Positions 27,985-29,481 of a stretch of DNA of 29,481 nt are shown here, piece after piece. Every line of letters starts with the position of its first letter. The first letter of the stretch is position 1. Under the pieces are notes generated by a model. The model made no database searches and was not told where the DNA came from. It saw only the letters and a program-made list of their open reading frames with translations. The position numbers and the translations under genes are program-made. The stretch lies in IMG/VR virus record IMGVR_UViG_3300048925_000659, positions 1 to 29,481 of that record, one strand, 5' to 3'. The stretch comes from a virus.

Positions 27985-28020
27985 GAGCCCCCACCCTGAC
28001 CAGCGGTGGGGGCTCTCTTT
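27985..28020. terminator. Perfect 11-bp terminator next to the integrase gene
   Basis: GAGCCCCCACC (27985-27995), loop CTGACCAGC, GGTGGGGGCTC (28005-28015), then TCTTT on the forward strand; the reverse strand reads TTCTACG after the stem. It sits seven bases beyond the integrase stop and can end integrase transcription as well as forward transcription. Confidence 0.8.
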
Positions 28021-28026
28021 CGTCGT

Positions 28027-28935
28027 TCAGGCGGCGCGCGATCGTCCCGACTGCGCGGGGATGTCCCGCACGGGCAGGCTGACGATCCCCGCGCGCTTGC
28101 GGCGTTCGGAGACGCCCGTGTAGATCTGCGTCGTCGCGAGAGACGCGTGCATCATGAGCTCCTGCACGACGCGGATGTCGACGTCCGCTTCGACCATGTC
28201 TGTGCCGAACGCGTGGCGGAGGGAGTGGGCGGTGAGGTTCGGGTCGGTGATCCCGGCGCGGTCCTTCGCCTTCCGCACGAGGTCGCTGACGGATGAGCCG
28301 TGCATGTGGCCCGTGTTGGTGGCGCGGGCGGGGAACCAGTAGCCGGCGGGCATGGTTGCGGCGAGGTCGCGGATCACAGGGTGCAGGGGGAGGCGGGCTT
28401 CCTTCCTGCCCTTCCCGACGGTGCGGATGGTGCCGGAGACGAGGTCGATGTCTGCGGAGTGCACGGCCGCGATCTGTGACACCCGGAACCCCTGGTAGTA
28501 GCCGAGGAGGATCATGGCGCGCGTCTTCCGGTACGCGCCGGAGGAGAGCATCGCGTCGATCTGCTCCTTCGTGAACGGCCGCGGGGTGCCCTTCGGCGCG
28601 GTGACGGGGGCGAGCTTCACGGTGGGGTCGTCGGCACGGTACTCGTCCTCGACGAGGAACTGGAAGAACGCCACGATAGCGCCCCGCTCGGTCCGCCGCG
28701 ACCCGGGCTTGATCCCCTCCCGTCCGATGTGGCGCCGCAGATCAGCGAGAGACACCTCAAGGTATGACTTCCGCGTGTTCCGCTGGAGCGACGTGAGGAT
28801 GCTGCGCCGGTTGCGGATCGTGGTGTCTGCGAGTCCTTTCGCTCGCTGGTACTCGGTGAAGTCGTCGAGTACGGCTGTCCAGTCGGTGGTGGTGCTCACG
28901 AGAGTGAGCTGGGGCCTCATTGCCTCGCTGCTCAT
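28027..28935 (-). CDS. int: Tyrosine integrase
   Basis: A 302-residue site-specific recombinase on the reverse strand. ATG 28935 is preferred, with GGAGA about 10 bases upstream; the longer frame to 29214 overlaps the divergent control region and has non-coding composition. Residues about 17-105 are the SAM-like core-binding domain (LDDFTEYQRAKGLADTTIRN). Catalytic residues: Arg151 (GFRVSQI), Lys175 (VGKGRK), His237 and Arg240 (HSLRH), His263 (MMHAS), Tyr272 (TQIYTGV). There is no arm-binding N-terminal domain of the lambda type, so it resembles the shorter XerC/D-like phage integrases. It catalyses attP x attB integration; the site cannot be identified from this window. Confidence 0.93.
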   Translation of the reverse strand: MSSEAMRPQLTLVSTTTDWTAVLDDFTEYQRAKGLADTTIRNRRSILTSLQRNTRKSYLEVSLADLRRHIGREGIKPGSRRTERGAIVAFFQFLVEDEYRADDPTVKLAPVTAPKGTPRPFTKEQIDAMLSSGAYRKTRAMILLGYYQGFRVSQIAAVHSADIDLVSGTIRTVGKGRKEARLPLHPVIRDLAATMPAGYWFPARATNTGHMHGSSVSDLVRKAKDRAGITDPNLTAHSLRHAFGTDMVEADVDIRVVQELMMHASLATTQIYTGVSERRKRAGIVSLPVRDIPAQSGRSRAA

Positions 28936-29130
28936 GGTTTTCTCCGTCGTTCGTGCGCCGTCGGGTCGGCGCTGTGTGAGGGATGACGGTAGTCCGTTCT
29001 GTGCTTGCGCATAGAAAGTGGTTCGCGGACTGTACACGACACGCCGCGCCGCGTGGGAGGGCTCCCATAATCGCGCCGGTCGGTGCTGGTCTGGTGGAAC
29101 ACGAATGGACCGTCTTTCCGAGGTGGAGTG
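28936..29130. promoter_or_regulatory. Divergent control region between integrase and repressor genes
   Basis: 195 bases without a supported gene. It contains the candidate operator/-10 at 29054-29071 for the repressor direction, and TGTACA at 29025-29030 (a 6-bp palindrome). For the integrase direction, no convincing -35/-10 pair was found. An attP core could lie here or inside a flanking gene but cannot be recognised without attL/attR. Confidence 0.45.
29054..29071 (+). promoter_or_regulatory. Candidate repressor operator overlapping a -10 box
   Basis: TGGGAGGGCTCCCA (29054-29067) is a perfect 6-bp inverted repeat with a 2-base spacer. Its end overlaps CATAAT (29066-29071), the best -10 match upstream of the HTH gene; no good -35 is seen. 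The arrangement suits autoregulation by the HTH protein or control by another regulator. This is inference from position and symmetry. Confidence 0.4.
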
Positions 29131-29481
29131 ATGAACGATTGGCAGAGATGGCTCGACCACGCGACGGGCGGTGCGTCCGCGCGGGAGGTCGCAAAACGCG
29201 TCGGTGTGAGCCACGTCACCGTAGGCCGGTGGATGAACGCGGACACTGCTCCGGTGCCTGGCATCCTCCGCATTTCACGCGCGTACGCTGCGGATCCGAT
29301 CGACGGGATGATCGCCGCCGGCTGGCTCACCGGAGCCGATCTGCTCGAAGGTGGGCTGCGGAACGCTGTACGTCATGCGCCCACCTCTTTCCTCACCGAA
29401 GAGTTGCATGAGCGGGTGGAGTCGGGGAGGCTCGAGGGGAACTTCGACGAGCTCCGAGAGATATTCCGCAACCGTGATTAG
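29131..29481 (+). CDS. HTH DNA-binding protein, probable immunity repressor
   Basis: A 116-residue protein with GAGGTGGAG upstream of ATG 29131. Residues 15-36 (ASAREVAKRVGVSHVTVGRW) form a clear helix-turn-helix, followed by a helical segment LRISRAYAADPIDGMIAAGW-L typical of Cro/CI-like repressors of Micrococcales phages. It is divergent from the integrase gene, with about 195 bases between the two starts. This is the usual arrangement of repressor and integrase in temperate actinophages, so a role in lysogeny control is likely. The protein ends exactly at the window edge (TAG 29479-29481). Confidence 0.75.
   Translation: MNDWQRWLDHATGGASAREVAKRVGVSHVTVGRWMNADTAPVPGILRISRAYAADPIDGMIAAGWLTGADLLEGGLRNAVRHAPTSFLTEELHERVESGRLEGNFDELREIFRNRD

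Noticed and set aside
27985-28020. Attachment site next to the integrase
   Set aside because: The perfect inverted repeat with a T-rich tail is better explained as a terminator; without flanking host DNA no attL/attR core can be shown.
28936-29214. N-terminal extension of the integrase to 29214
   Set aside because: The extension is Arg/Pro-rich, overlaps the divergent repressor gene and control region, and an ATG with a good ribosome site exists at 28935.

Overview
The window is about 29.5 kb of high-GC DNA with dense, mostly co-directional genes, frequent ATGA/GTGA stop-start overlaps, many GTG starts and strong AAGGAG-type ribosome sites. Gene content is that of a temperate long-tailed (siphovirus-type) phage or prophage of an actinobacterium. 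Small genes of Microbacteriaceae-phage type, an M15 endolysin, an r1t-like holin and a DUF732 lipoprotein fit a Micrococcales host such as Microbacterium, but the genus is inference.

Layout. (1) 1-2241: very small accessory genes, including an N-terminally truncated N6-adenine methyltransferase fused out of frame to another gene, and at least one frameshifted gene. (2) 2242-2649: about 400 bases without a gene, packed with nested hairpins; either a structured non-coding RNA, a structured leader, or the cos region of the phage. (3) 2650-4154: small membrane and zinc-ribbon proteins and an HNH endonuclease ahead of the packaging genes. (4) 4276-10207: small and large terminase, DUF935-type portal, ClpP-like protease with a nested scaffold start, DUF2190 decoration protein, major capsid protein. 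(5) 10224-13089: head-tail connectors, tail terminator, major tail protein, and two tail chaperone reading frames probably joined by a frameshift. (6) 13104-21791: tape measure, distal tail and minor tail proteins, and a pectate-lyase-fold spike. A reverse-strand lipoprotein gene (19060-19473) is inserted among the tail genes. (7) 21736-22839: a reverse-strand membrane acyltransferase overlapping the 3' end of the spike gene. (8) 22879-24707: lysis genes (M15 endolysin with a probable internal start, two membrane proteins, r1t-like holin, a minipeptide). (9) 24711-27041: a large tail fibre with an SGNH/GDSL esterase domain. (10) 27043-29481: small accessory genes, terminators, a tyrosine integrase on the reverse strand, and a divergent HTH protein that is the likely immunity repressor.

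How it works together. The forward strand is the late programme of packaging, head, tail, lysis and receptor-binding fibre. The reverse-strand lipoprotein and acyltransferase look like lysogenic-conversion genes (morons), positioned to change the lysogen's envelope. The pairing of a surface acyltransferase expressed in the lysogen with an SGNH esterase on the virion fibre suggests a modify/unmodify strategy around the receptor. Head and tail genes are intact, while accessory genes near both ends show several reading-frame breaks; this argues for relaxed selection there rather than uniformly distributed sequencing error.
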